This document shows positions 1-5,338 of a DNA stretch of 5,911 nucleotides, piece by piece (positions within the stretch are counted from its first letter, which is position 1; each line of letters starts with the position of its first letter). The translations under genes were made by a program, and so were the position numbers. The DNA is from Thermodesulfobacteriota bacterium (GTDB lineage: Bacteria > Desulfobacterota > Thermodesulfobacteria > Thermodesulfobacteriales > Thermodesulfatatoraceae). The stretch lies in assembly GCA_013154385.1 (NCBI GenBank), contig JAADCO010000002.1, positions 1-5,911 of the forward strand, given 5' to 3'. Under the pieces are notes generated by a model that saw nothing but the letters and a program-made list of their open reading frames with translations, was not told where the DNA came from and did no database searches.

Positions 1-696
1 ATAGACGCTGTCAAACCCCGCCACGCTGGCCGTGCGCGTGGAAAACCCGCCGGTGGCGAGCGTGGTGAAGGAATGACACAGGGCCTCGTAGAAGTTCATG
101 CCCCCGGCCATGAGGAGCAGGACCTCGAGCAGGGTGAAAAAGACGTAGACTCCCCAGAGGATGCGGGCCGTGTCCTGGATGCGCGGGGCCAGCTTGTCCT
201 TGGTGGGACCGGGCATCTCGGCCTGATAGAGCTGCATCCCGCCGATGCCCAAAAGCGGAAGAATGGCCAGAGAAAGGACGATGATTCCCATGCCACCGAG
301 CCACTGGGTAAAGGCCCGCCAGAAATGGAGACTGCGGGGCAGGTGTTCCAGAACGGAAAAGACCGTGGACCCCGTGGTGGTGAACCCGGAGACCGCTTCG
401 AAGAGGGCGTCCACGAAGTCGAGGGCCCCGGTGAAGACGTAAGGAAGCGCCCCGAAGACGCCGGCAGCCAGCCAGGAAAAGACCACCACGGCGAATCCCT
501 CGCGATAGCCGATCTCCTGCTCCGGGGAGAGGAAAAGCACGAGAAGCGCACCGGCCCCGGCGGAAATGCCCGCCGAGAGCAGATAGACCCACACGGCCTC
601 TCCGTACCACAGGGCCACCACAGCCGGCACGAGAAGGGCCGCGGAGAAAAAGAGCAGAAACCAGCCTAGGAGATAGAGGACGACGCCGATTCTCAT
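1..696 (-). CDS. trkH: Trk potassium uptake channel subunit TrkH (C-terminal part missing, cut by window start)
   Basis: This is the N-terminal 232 codons of the membrane pore subunit that moves K+ into the cytoplasm together with TrkA. Residues 1-60 form hydrophobic helices. The first pore loop carries the filter stretch SGFTTTGST at residues 103-111. It is followed by the family block QWLGGMGIIVLSLAILPLLG and then MQLYQAEMPGP. The second filter, SFTTLATGGFST, sits at about residues 209-220, just before the cut. These blocks match the order in E. coli TrkH as I know it, where the protein is roughly 480 residues, so about half is outside the window. The ATG overlaps the trkA stop (ATGA), and no good Shine-Dalgarno precedes it, so translation is probably coupled to trkA. 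A KtrB-type label is possible, but the long MGIIVL...GGMQLY block and the trkA partner favour TrkH. Confidence 0.95.
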   Translation of the reverse strand, partial: MRIGVVLYLLGWFLLFFSAALLVPAVVALWYGEAVWVYLLSAGISAGAGALLVLFLSPEQEIGYREGFAVVVFSWLAAGVFGALPYVFTGALDFVDALFEAVSGFTTTGSTVFSVLEHLPRSLHFWRAFTQWLGGMGIIVLSLAILPLLGIGGMQLYQAEMPGPTKDKLAPRIQDTARILWGVYVFFTLLEVLLLMAGGMNFYEALCHSFTTLATGGFSTRTASVAGFDSVY

Positions 697-2048
697 CGGG
701 AAAAGATCTTCTCGAGCTGCGGCAAGGCCTCGCGTTTGGCAAAGATGATCAGGTCGTCTCCGGGATAGAGCGTGGTCTCACCCTTGGGAATGATGACCTC
801 TCCGGCCCGGTAGATGGCGCCCACGATGGCCCCCTTGGGGAACTCTATCTCCGCCAAGCGCCGTCCGCCGCGGAAAAAGTCGGTATCCGGGACCACCATT
901 TCCACCACCTCGGCCTCGCTTCCCAGGAAGGTGGCCACGGAAAGGATCTGGCCTCGCCGGACGAATTTGAGGATCTGGTTGGCGGCTAGAAGCCTCGGAG
1001 AAAGGGCCACGTCTATGCCCAGTCGGCCCAGGAGGGGGATGAAATCCGGACGATCAATCCGCACGATGCACTTTTTGGTGCCGTGGTGTTTGGCGAGAAG
1101 GGCCGAAAGGATGTTCACCGTGTCGCTGTCCGTCACCGAGATGACGATGTCCGCCCGGTCTATCCCTTCTTTCAGGAGCTCCTTGGCCTCGAGGCCGTCG
1201 AGGTTGAGGACCACGGCGTGATGGAGGATCTCGGCCAGCTCTTCGCAACGGGCCGGGTCCTTTTCCACGATGTACACCTCGACTTTTTTGGCCTCCATCT
1301 GCTTGGCCACCGAGACCCCCACCTGTCCACCGCCGATGATGAAGACCCGCGAAGGGGTCTTGGAGGTGAAACCCAGCAGATACTCGATGGCCGGGATGTC
1401 GCGCTTCTTGGCGATGATGAAGATCCGGTCCCCCACCCGGATGCGGTCTTCTCCGCCGGGAATGATGGTCTCTCCGTCGCGGATGATGGCCACGATGACG
1501 AAGTCGTAGAGGGCGCGCAACTCGCGCAGATCGGCAAGAGACATCCCCGCAAGGGGGCAACCCTCCTTCACCAGATAGCCCAGGAGAACCACCCGCCCGC
1601 GGGCAAACTCCGCCCAGTCCGTGGCCTCGGTGATCTCCGAGAGGCGGACGATCTCGTCGGCCAGGACCCGGGTCGGGTTGATGATGAGGTCTATCCCGAG
1701 CTTTTGCTCGTTTAAGGGGGAGCCCGGAGAGAGATAGTCCTCACTGCGCACCCGCGCCACCTTGCGCGGCACCCCGTACTCTCTGGCCAGGAGACAGGCG
1801 ATGAGGTTTATCTCGTCGCTGTTGGTCACGGCGACGAAGAGATCCGTCTCCTTGATGCCCGCCTTTTCGAGCACCTTGGCCGAAGCGCCGCTGCCCCGGA
1901 TGGCCATGACGTTTAGGTTGCGCTCGATGCGCTTGATCTTGTCTTCATGAGGATCCACGACCACGATATCGTGGCCCTCCAGGGAGAGGCGATCGGCCAG
2001 GTAGTAACCGACTTCTCCGGCTCCAACGATGATGATCTTCAGACCCAT
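693..2048 (-). CDS. trkA: Trk system potassium uptake protein TrkA (two RCK modules)
   Basis: This is the cytosolic regulatory subunit that binds NAD(H) or adenine nucleotides and gates TrkH. At 451 residues it is close to E. coli TrkA (458) and shows the full duplicated layout. The first Rossmann fold has GAGEVG at residues 9-14 and an acidic residue ending strand 2 (D32 in VVVDPHE). A first RCK_C domain spans about 150-225. The second Rossmann fold has GGGQVG at 239-244 and E262, and a second RCK_C domain runs from about 365 to 448. Both glycine motifs look intact. Its stop overlaps the start of trkH by 4 nt, giving a trkA-trkH operon. The chosen ATG directly precedes the typical GLKIIIVGAG beginning. 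The region before it has only a weak Shine-Dalgarno. A transcription terminator separates it from the cytochrome gene upstream. Confidence 0.96.
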   Translation of the reverse strand: MGLKIIIVGAGEVGYYLADRLSLEGHDIVVVDPHEDKIKRIERNLNVMAIRGSGASAKVLEKAGIKETDLFVAVTNSDEINLIACLLAREYGVPRKVARVRSEDYLSPGSPLNEQKLGIDLIINPTRVLADEIVRLSEITEATDWAEFARGRVVLLGYLVKEGCPLAGMSLADLRELRALYDFVIVAIIRDGETIIPGGEDRIRVGDRIFIIAKKRDIPAIEYLLGFTSKTPSRVFIIGGGQVGVSVAKQMEAKKVEVYIVEKDPARCEELAEILHHAVVLNLDGLEAKELLKEGIDRADIVISVTDSDTVNILSALLAKHHGTKKCIVRIDRPDFIPLLGRLGIDVALSPRLLAANQILKFVRRGQILSVATFLGSEAEVVEMVVPDTDFFRGGRRLAEIEFPKGAIVGAIYRAGEVIIPKGETTLYPGDDLIIFAKREALPQLEKIFSR

Positions 2049-2058
2049 GGTCTCGGAA

Positions 2059-2087
2059 ATTTAAATCAGGAAGGGCTGTCGAGGCAA
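2059..2087 (-). promoter_or_regulatory. possible trkA promoter, near-leaderless
   Basis: On the minus strand TTGCCT (2087-2082) and TTAAAT (2064-2059) are separated by 17 nt, each matching 4 of 6 positions of the sigma-70 consensus. The -10 lies inside the perfect palindrome ATTTAAAT (2059-2066). Transcription would begin only about 4-5 nt before the trkA ATG, so the mRNA would be nearly leaderless, in keeping with the weak Shine-Dalgarno. It lies just downstream of the terminator, where a promoter is needed. The match is weak and could be chance. Confidence 0.25.
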
Positions 2088-2089
2088 GA

Positions 2090-2120
2090 AAAAAGGGCGG
2101 GGTGAGGCCCCGCCCTTTTT
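2090..2120 (-). terminator. intrinsic terminator of the octaheme cytochrome gene
   Basis: A perfect 13-bp inverted repeat, AAAAAGGGCGGGG (2090-2102) and its complement (2108-2120), encloses a 5-nt loop (TGAGG). Read on the minus strand the GC-rich stem is followed by a T run (T6 then CTTG). It begins 24 nt after the stop codon of the cytochrome gene and lies before trkA. The A-tract on the other side makes it look bidirectional, but no plus-strand gene ends here. Confidence 0.9.
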
Positions 2121-2144
2121 CTGGCCGAAAGGTCCGGTCAGACC

Positions 2145-3413
2145 TTATTTGCCGTGAGTGGCCCGCATCTGCTTGGCCAGCTCCTGAATCTCACCCAAGT
2201 CCTTGACCATCATGGCCCAGCCGTACCAGTAGGCGTAATCCGGGTTCACGTGGAAGAAGGACTGGAAGGCCCTCATGCGGTGCTTGAGGTACATCTCAAA
2301 GAGCACCTGCTCGATGTAGGAGAGCTGGTCAAAACCGGCACCGTAGTCCGTGCGCATGAAGTAGAGGAAGTCAGGATAAGGATAGGTCTGCTGACCGCGC
2401 TTCTTCAGGATGCCGTCCTTGTAGAGGTCGGCCACGATGTTGATGGCCCGGGCCATGAGCATGTCAATCTCTTTGAAGTAGGAATCAGCCTGCTTGAAGT
2501 GGAAGTCAATGTAGTCCTTGGAGTGGCAGCGATAGCAGACGTTCTTGATGCGGTTGCGCTCGCGGTCGAACTCTTCCTTGGTGAGACGGGCCAACTGCGC
2601 CTTCTTGACGATCTCAAGCCGCGCAGTGGGCTTTCCGGTGATGGGATCAAGCACACCCAGGGCCTTGAGGATGGTCACCTGGGCCTCGGCCCATTCCTTG
2701 TCCTCAGGCAGAGGGAGCCTTACCGCCAGGAAGCCCCAAGCGGTGCGGTTCTCGTGATCGCCGTTGGGCATGTGGCAGTCCTGACAGGTCGGAGCGGCTG
2801 CGTCAGCCGGGAGATCACCGGCCTTCTTGGCGAAGTAGCGGGTACCGTGCTTGGAGCTGGACCACATCTCCCACTGCGGATGGTCGTAACCCATGTGGCA
2901 CTGCTGACAGGCCTTGGGGTTCAAAGCCTCTTTCTTGGAGAAGGCGTGCCTCGTGTGACACTCGTCACAGGAGTTGTTCTGATAACGATAACCGCGAGCG
3001 TGGAGTTCCTTCTTCTGCTCCTCGCTCTTGATGCCCATGTTGTGGCAACCACCGCAGCCCTTGCCGCCTTCCATGAGCTGGTCCGGCTCGAGATGGGTCA
3101 CCGGCAGGGCGTTCATCGCCATCCAGCCAAAGTTGTGCTTGCCGCGCTTGAACTGATTGAACTGCTCCTCATGGCACTGGGCACAGACGTGCTCATCGGG
3201 AAGCTTGGCCTTGGAGACGTCGTTGGCGCTTTGATGGTCGGAACCGTGACACACCGAACAGGTAATGTCGTTCTCCGCGTGCTTGCTCACGCTCCAGTCC
3301 TGCACCTGACCAGGGCTCACCTTCTTGTGACAGGTGATACAGTTCTCCTCGGCAGAAGCCATCCCTAGCCAGCAAAAGAACGCTAAAAAGACCAATACAC
3401 CTAGTTTCTTCAT
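2145..3413 (-). CDS. octaheme c-type cytochrome of the hydroxylamine oxidoreductase (HAO) family
   Basis: The 422-residue secreted protein has a signal peptide (MKK, hydrophobic core at about 4-18, likely AxA cleavage after A21). It carries eight CxxCH haem motifs, starting at C25, C52, C77, C120, C149, C169, C210 and C293. The segment from haem 5 to haem 6 (CDECHTRHAF, then CQQCHMGYDHPQW) and the end (HVNP, then YWYGW) closely resemble Nitrosomonas HAO as I remember it. D177-H178 falls where the HAO active-site Asp-His pair lies. There is no C-terminal membrane helix, so it should be soluble and periplasmic. It is shorter than classical HAO (about 550-570 residues). Members oxidise hydroxylamine or, in some anaerobes, are thought to reduce nitrite or hydroxylamine toward ammonium; which applies is not decided here. 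I chose ATG 3413 over an upstream TTG at 3431 because a strong Shine-Dalgarno and a normal signal peptide start fit it. Confidence 0.9.
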   Translation of the reverse strand: MKKLGVLVFLAFFCWLGMASAEENCITCHKKVSPGQVQDWSVSKHAENDITCSVCHGSDHQSANDVSKAKLPDEHVCAQCHEEQFNQFKRGKHNFGWMAMNALPVTHLEPDQLMEGGKGCGGCHNMGIKSEEQKKELHARGYRYQNNSCDECHTRHAFSKKEALNPKACQQCHMGYDHPQWEMWSSSKHGTRYFAKKAGDLPADAAAPTCQDCHMPNGDHENRTAWGFLAVRLPLPEDKEWAEAQVTILKALGVLDPITGKPTARLEIVKKAQLARLTKEEFDRERNRIKNVCYRCHSKDYIDFHFKQADSYFKEIDMLMARAINIVADLYKDGILKKRGQQTYPYPDFLYFMRTDYGAGFDQLSYIEQVLFEMYLKHRMRAFQSFFHVNPDYAYWYGWAMMVKDLGEIQELAKQMRATHGK

Positions 3414-3418
3414 ACAAA

Positions 3419-3428
3419 CCCCCCTTCC
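3419..3428 (-). promoter_or_regulatory. strong ribosome binding site of the octaheme cytochrome gene
   Basis: On the minus strand GGAAGGGGGG ends 5 nt before ATG 3413. It decides the start codon, since the upstream TTG at 3431 would place this site inside the coding region. Its strength suggests high translation. Confidence 0.75.
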
Positions 3429-3440
3429 CAAGAATTTTGG
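3428..3440 (-). repeat. 13-bp near-perfect inverted repeat before the cytochrome gene
   Basis: CCAAGAATTTTGG pairs outward from a central A with a single imperfect (G/T) position. It overlaps the predicted transcription start region and abuts the ribosome binding site of the octaheme cytochrome gene. A dimeric regulator could bind there. That function is inference from position and symmetry only, and AT-rich DNA gives such symmetry by chance fairly often. Confidence 0.35.
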
Positions 3441-3444
3441 ACCT

Positions 3445-3473
3445 ATCTTATTTTAGTTTGTGTTTTTTGCAAG
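3445..3473 (-). promoter_or_regulatory. candidate promoter of the octaheme cytochrome gene
   Basis: On the minus strand CTTGCA (3473-3468) and TAAGAT (3450-3445) lie 17 nt apart. Both are partial sigma-70 matches (4 of 6 each). Transcription would start near 3438, giving a leader of about 25 nt that contains the strong ribosome binding site. The surrounding DNA is markedly AT-rich compared with the genes. Confidence 0.35.
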
Positions 3474-3496
3474 AATTTTTTTAAAATTTCGGCATT

Positions 3497-3522
3497 GAAA
3501 AATCTTTAACTCCGAAAAATCT
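3497..3522. repeat. direct repeat GAAAAATCT, two copies 17 bp apart
   Basis: Two identical 9-mers GAAAAATCT sit at 3497-3505 and 3514-3522, between the divergent cytochrome and rlmH genes and upstream of the candidate cytochrome promoter. The 17-bp period is not an exact number of helical turns. They could be activator half-sites or simple AT-rich coincidence. Confidence 0.35.
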
Positions 3523-3545
3523 GCCTGAAGCGTCTTCTTGACCGA

Positions 3546-3574
3546 TTGACCCCGTTCAAAAGGCGTGTTTAAGC
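3546..3574 (+). promoter_or_regulatory. candidate promoter of the rlmH operon
   Basis: TTGACC (3546-3551) matches the -35 consensus at five of six positions. The -10 is poorer: TTAAGC at 3569-3574 with 17-nt spacing, or TTTAAG one base earlier. A second TTGACC lies at 3538-3543. Start would be near 3581, about 29 nt before the rlmH ATG. Confidence 0.3.
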
Positions 3575-3592
3575 CTTGATCTAAGCCTAGAT
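3570..3592. repeat. tandem 11-bp direct repeat in the rlmH leader
   Basis: TAAGCCTTGAT (3570-3580) and TAAGCCTAGAT (3582-3592) match at 10 of 11 positions with a 12-bp period. They sit at or just after the predicted transcription start and directly before the rlmH ribosome binding site (AAAGGAAG at 3597-3604). Possible operator half-sites; function unknown. Confidence 0.4.
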
Positions 3593-3609
3593 ACGGAAAG
3601 GAAGACTTT

Positions 3610-4086
3610 ATGAAGTGGCCCCACCGGTTAAACATCGTCATCCCTGGACGGATCAAGTTCTCCTTCATCAAAGAAGGTGTCGAGTTCTACCAACAGCGCT
3701 TGCGACACTATCTGGACTTTCAGGTCCGGGAACGTAAGCTGCCTGGAAAAATTGTTCCGCAACCGGAAAAAGTCAAGACCCTGGAGGCCGAATGCCTCCT
3801 TTCCTCCATTCCCGAGAGGGCCCCGGTCATCGCCCTTGACGAAAGGGGCCGCGAGTTCACCTCAAAGGCCCTGGCCGAGGAGCTCCGCCGCCTCTTCGAG
3901 AGCCAGCGCGAATCCTTCTTCCTCATCGGAGGGCCTTACGGATTGGCGGAAAAGGTCCTTTCCCGGGCCCAGATGAGACTTTCGCTCTCGCGCCTTACTC
4001 TAGGCCACGAGATAGCGCTTCTCGTCCTCTGCGAGCAGCTCTACCGGAGCGTGACCATCCTTTCCGGGGAACCGTATCACAAATGA
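3610..4086 (+). CDS. rlmH: 23S rRNA (pseudouridine1915-N3)-methyltransferase RlmH
   Basis: This SPOUT-class methyltransferase uses S-adenosylmethionine to methylate N3 of pseudouridine 1915 in helix 69 of 23S rRNA, acting on assembled 70S ribosomes. Its 158 residues match the family length (E. coli RlmH 155). Visible blocks are ALDERGREFTS at 76-86, the glycine-rich FLIGGPYG at 104-111, LSLSRLTLGHE near 125-134, and the conserved end EQLYRS...GEPYHK at 142-158; the C-terminal part forms the trefoil-knot cofactor site. The ATG is preceded by AAAGGAAG at a suitable distance. It is the first gene of a plus-strand unit, diverges from the octaheme cytochrome gene, and its stop overlaps the next gene by 4 nt. 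The position otherwise read as P in the LTxPHE block is G here (LTLGHE), a minor variation. Confidence 0.95.
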   Translation: MKWPHRLNIVIPGRIKFSFIKEGVEFYQQRLRHYLDFQVRERKLPGKIVPQPEKVKTLEAECLLSSIPERAPVIALDERGREFTSKALAEELRRLFESQRESFFLIGGPYGLAEKVLSRAQMRLSLSRLTLGHEIALLVLCEQLYRSVTILSGEPYHK

Positions 4087-4937
4087 GGCCCCTCGTCTCG
4101 GTCATCATTCCCACCTTCAACCGCGCGAAGTTTCTAAAGGAGGCCGTCCAGTCCGTCCTGGACCAGGACTATCGGCCCCTTGAGCTCATCGTGGTTGACG
4201 ACGGGTCCACGGACGAAACCGCCCGCCTGCTCACCTCCTATCCCCTGCGCCTCGTGCGCCGGGCGGAGAATCGCGGCGTGGCCTCGGCCAGGAACGCCGG
4301 CCTCAGGCACGCCCGGGGCGAGTTCGTGGCCTTCCTCGACAGCGACGACCTCTGGCTCCCGGAAAAGATCAGGCGCCAGGTGGAATTCTTCCTCGCCCAT
4401 CCCGAGGCCGTGGCCGTGCAGACCGAAGAGATCTGGATCCGGCGCGGGAGACGGGTGAACCCCAGGAAAAGACATCGCAAGCCCTCGGGATTTTTCTTCG
4501 ACCGGGCCCTTGAGCTGTGTCTGGTGAGCCCCTCGGGGATCATGCTGCGCCGGGAGGTCCTCGAGGAGATCGGCCCCTTTGACGAGGAGTTCCCGGTGTG
4601 TGAGGACTACGAGCTGTGGTTGAGGTTGCTTGCGCGGTATCCGGTCCATCTCCTCCCCGAGCCCCTGGTCGTCAAACGGGGAGGCCACGAGGACCAGCTC
4701 TCCAGGCAACCGGGGCTCGACTTCTACCGCCTAAAGGCCCTCTGGAAACTCTCCCTGAAGGTTCCCCTCTCTCCGGAGATGCGCCTCCTCGTCCAGAGGG
4801 AGGCCGCGAAAAAGGCCCGGGTCTTTGTCTCCGGGGCCCTGAAGAGGGGAAGACTCGCCGCGGCCTACGAGGCCCTGAAGATGGAGGCCGAGATCAGGAG
4901 GTATTTCGGTCTCCCCCCTTGGCCGGCCCTCAAGTAG
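4083..4937 (+). CDS. family 2 glycosyltransferase (GT-A fold), acceptor unknown
   Basis: The 284-residue protein has the GT2 nucleotide-sugar-binding start VSVIIPTFNR at about 5-14 and VVDDGSTDE at 37-45. RNAGLRHARGEFVAFLDSDD at 70-89 contains the metal-binding DxD (D86-S87-D88), and CEDYELWLRL at about 173-182 carries the probable catalytic-base ED. The fold is complete, and no membrane helix is visible, so it should be a cytosolic or peripheral enzyme adding a sugar from an NDP-sugar to a glycan, lipid or protein. The C-terminal 70 residues are basic and helical. The sugar and acceptor cannot be read from the sequence. The ATG overlaps the rlmH stop (ATGA), and the nearest G-rich stretch lies about 14 nt upstream, so it is probably translated by coupling with rlmH. 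No polysaccharide cluster is visible. Confidence 0.9.
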   Translation: MRPLVSVIIPTFNRAKFLKEAVQSVLDQDYRPLELIVVDDGSTDETARLLTSYPLRLVRRAENRGVASARNAGLRHARGEFVAFLDSDDLWLPEKIRRQVEFFLAHPEAVAVQTEEIWIRRGRRVNPRKRHRKPSGFFFDRALELCLVSPSGIMLRREVLEEIGPFDEEFPVCEDYELWLRLLARYPVHLLPEPLVVKRGGHEDQLSRQPGLDFYRLKALWKLSLKVPLSPEMRLLVQREAAKKARVFVSGALKRGRLAAAYEALKMEAEIRRYFGLPPWPALK

Positions 4938-4945
4938 CAGGGCCG
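4924..4945 (+). terminator. GC-rich hairpin across the glycosyltransferase stop codon; weak terminator or attenuator
   Basis: CGGCCCT (4924-4930) and AGGGCCG (4939-4945) form a perfect 7-bp stem with an 8-nt loop holding the stop codon TAG (4935-4937). The downstream sequence is TCTCTCC rather than a T run, so efficient intrinsic termination is unlikely. It may reduce read-through into the PilZ gene or protect the mRNA end. Confidence 0.35.
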
Positions 4946-4993
4946 TCTCTCCGATGAGTATTACGATTCAAAGATCTTTTTCATGAGGCTCCG

Positions 4994-5338
4994 ATGATCG
5001 ACAAACGTGTCTTTGACCGCTATCGCGTAAACTTCAAGTGTTATCTCGCGTTCCCCAACGACGTGCGCATCTACGAAGCCCAGCTCCTTGACCTCAGTCT
5101 CACCGGGATGCGTCTGGTCACCGACGCACCCCTGATGCCGGAGAAGATCGTCAACTTTTCCTTTACTTCGGATCCGCCGGTCAAGGGCAAGGCGCGCGTG
5201 GCGTGGTGCCATCAGAGGGGGAAGGAGTACGTAGCGGGGCTTGAGATCGTCGAACTCACCGACCGTTTCCGCGAGGCCCTGCAGAAGGTGATCAACGACC
5301 TCACGCTTCAAAACCTTACGGATTCGTATTGCCGCTAA
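4994..5338 (+). CDS. single-domain PilZ protein, probable c-di-GMP receptor
   Basis: The 114-residue protein is a stand-alone PilZ beta-barrel. The N-terminal RxxxR motif is R5-V-F-D-R9, and the second motif DxSxxG is D33-L-S35-L-T-G38. Together these are the residues that grip cyclic di-GMP in this family, and both are intact, so binding is likely. A C-terminal helix follows the barrel (about 90-110). It has no signal peptide or membrane segment and should be cytosolic. PilZ proteins pass the second-messenger level to motility, exopolysaccharide or secretion machinery; the partner is not visible here. GAGG lies 7 nt before the ATG. It follows the glycosyltransferase by 56 nt on the same strand, so it may belong to that transcription unit, although a hairpin lies between. 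Its stop codon overlaps that of metG on the other strand. Confidence 0.88.
   Translation: MIDKRVFDRYRVNFKCYLAFPNDVRIYEAQLLDLSLTGMRLVTDAPLMPEKIVNFSFTSDPPVKGKARVAWCHQRGKEYVAGLEIVELTDRFREALQKVINDLTLQNLTDSYCR

Noticed and set aside
11..742. Minus-strand frame of about 243 codons covering the trkH region, and the plus-strand frame at 73-669
   Set aside because: The first is in a different frame from trkH and is arginine/glycine/proline-rich shadow sequence; the second is on the opposite strand. Real TrkH filter motifs lie in the frame starting at 696.
1054..1715. Overlapping frames in both directions inside trkA
   Set aside because: Low-complexity R/P/S/G or H/D-rich translations with no motif, wholly inside the well-supported trkA coding region.
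2154..3368. Plus-strand open frame of about 404 codons opposite the octaheme cytochrome gene
   Set aside because: It mirrors the codons of a clearly real gene with eight haem motifs, has valine/leucine/histidine-rich composition without any recognisable domain, and is an expected product of GC-rich codon bias.
2145..3413. Octaheme tetrathionate reductase or octaheme nitrite reductase (ONR) identity
   Set aside because: All motifs are plain CxxCH with no CxxCK, which is expected at the ONR active-site haem, and the haem 5-6 and C-terminal blocks resemble HAO instead.
3414..3431. Longer octaheme cytochrome start at TTG 3431
   Set aside because: It would add GRGVC-type residues before a normal MKK signal peptide and put the strong Shine-Dalgarno inside the coding region.
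3453..3671. Minus-strand small frame of 72 codons overlapping the start of rlmH
   Set aside because: It runs antisense into rlmH, has no recognisable features and no good ribosome binding site, and lies across the divergent control region.
4134..4709. Minus-strand frame of about 191 codons opposite the glycosyltransferase
   Set aside because: Antisense shadow; no start signal or domain, while the sense frame has complete GT2 motifs.
4970..4979. Palindrome AAAGATCTTT followed by T residues before the PilZ gene
   Set aside because: It has no loop, so it cannot form a terminator hairpin, and a 10-bp AT-rich palindrome alone does not support an operator.
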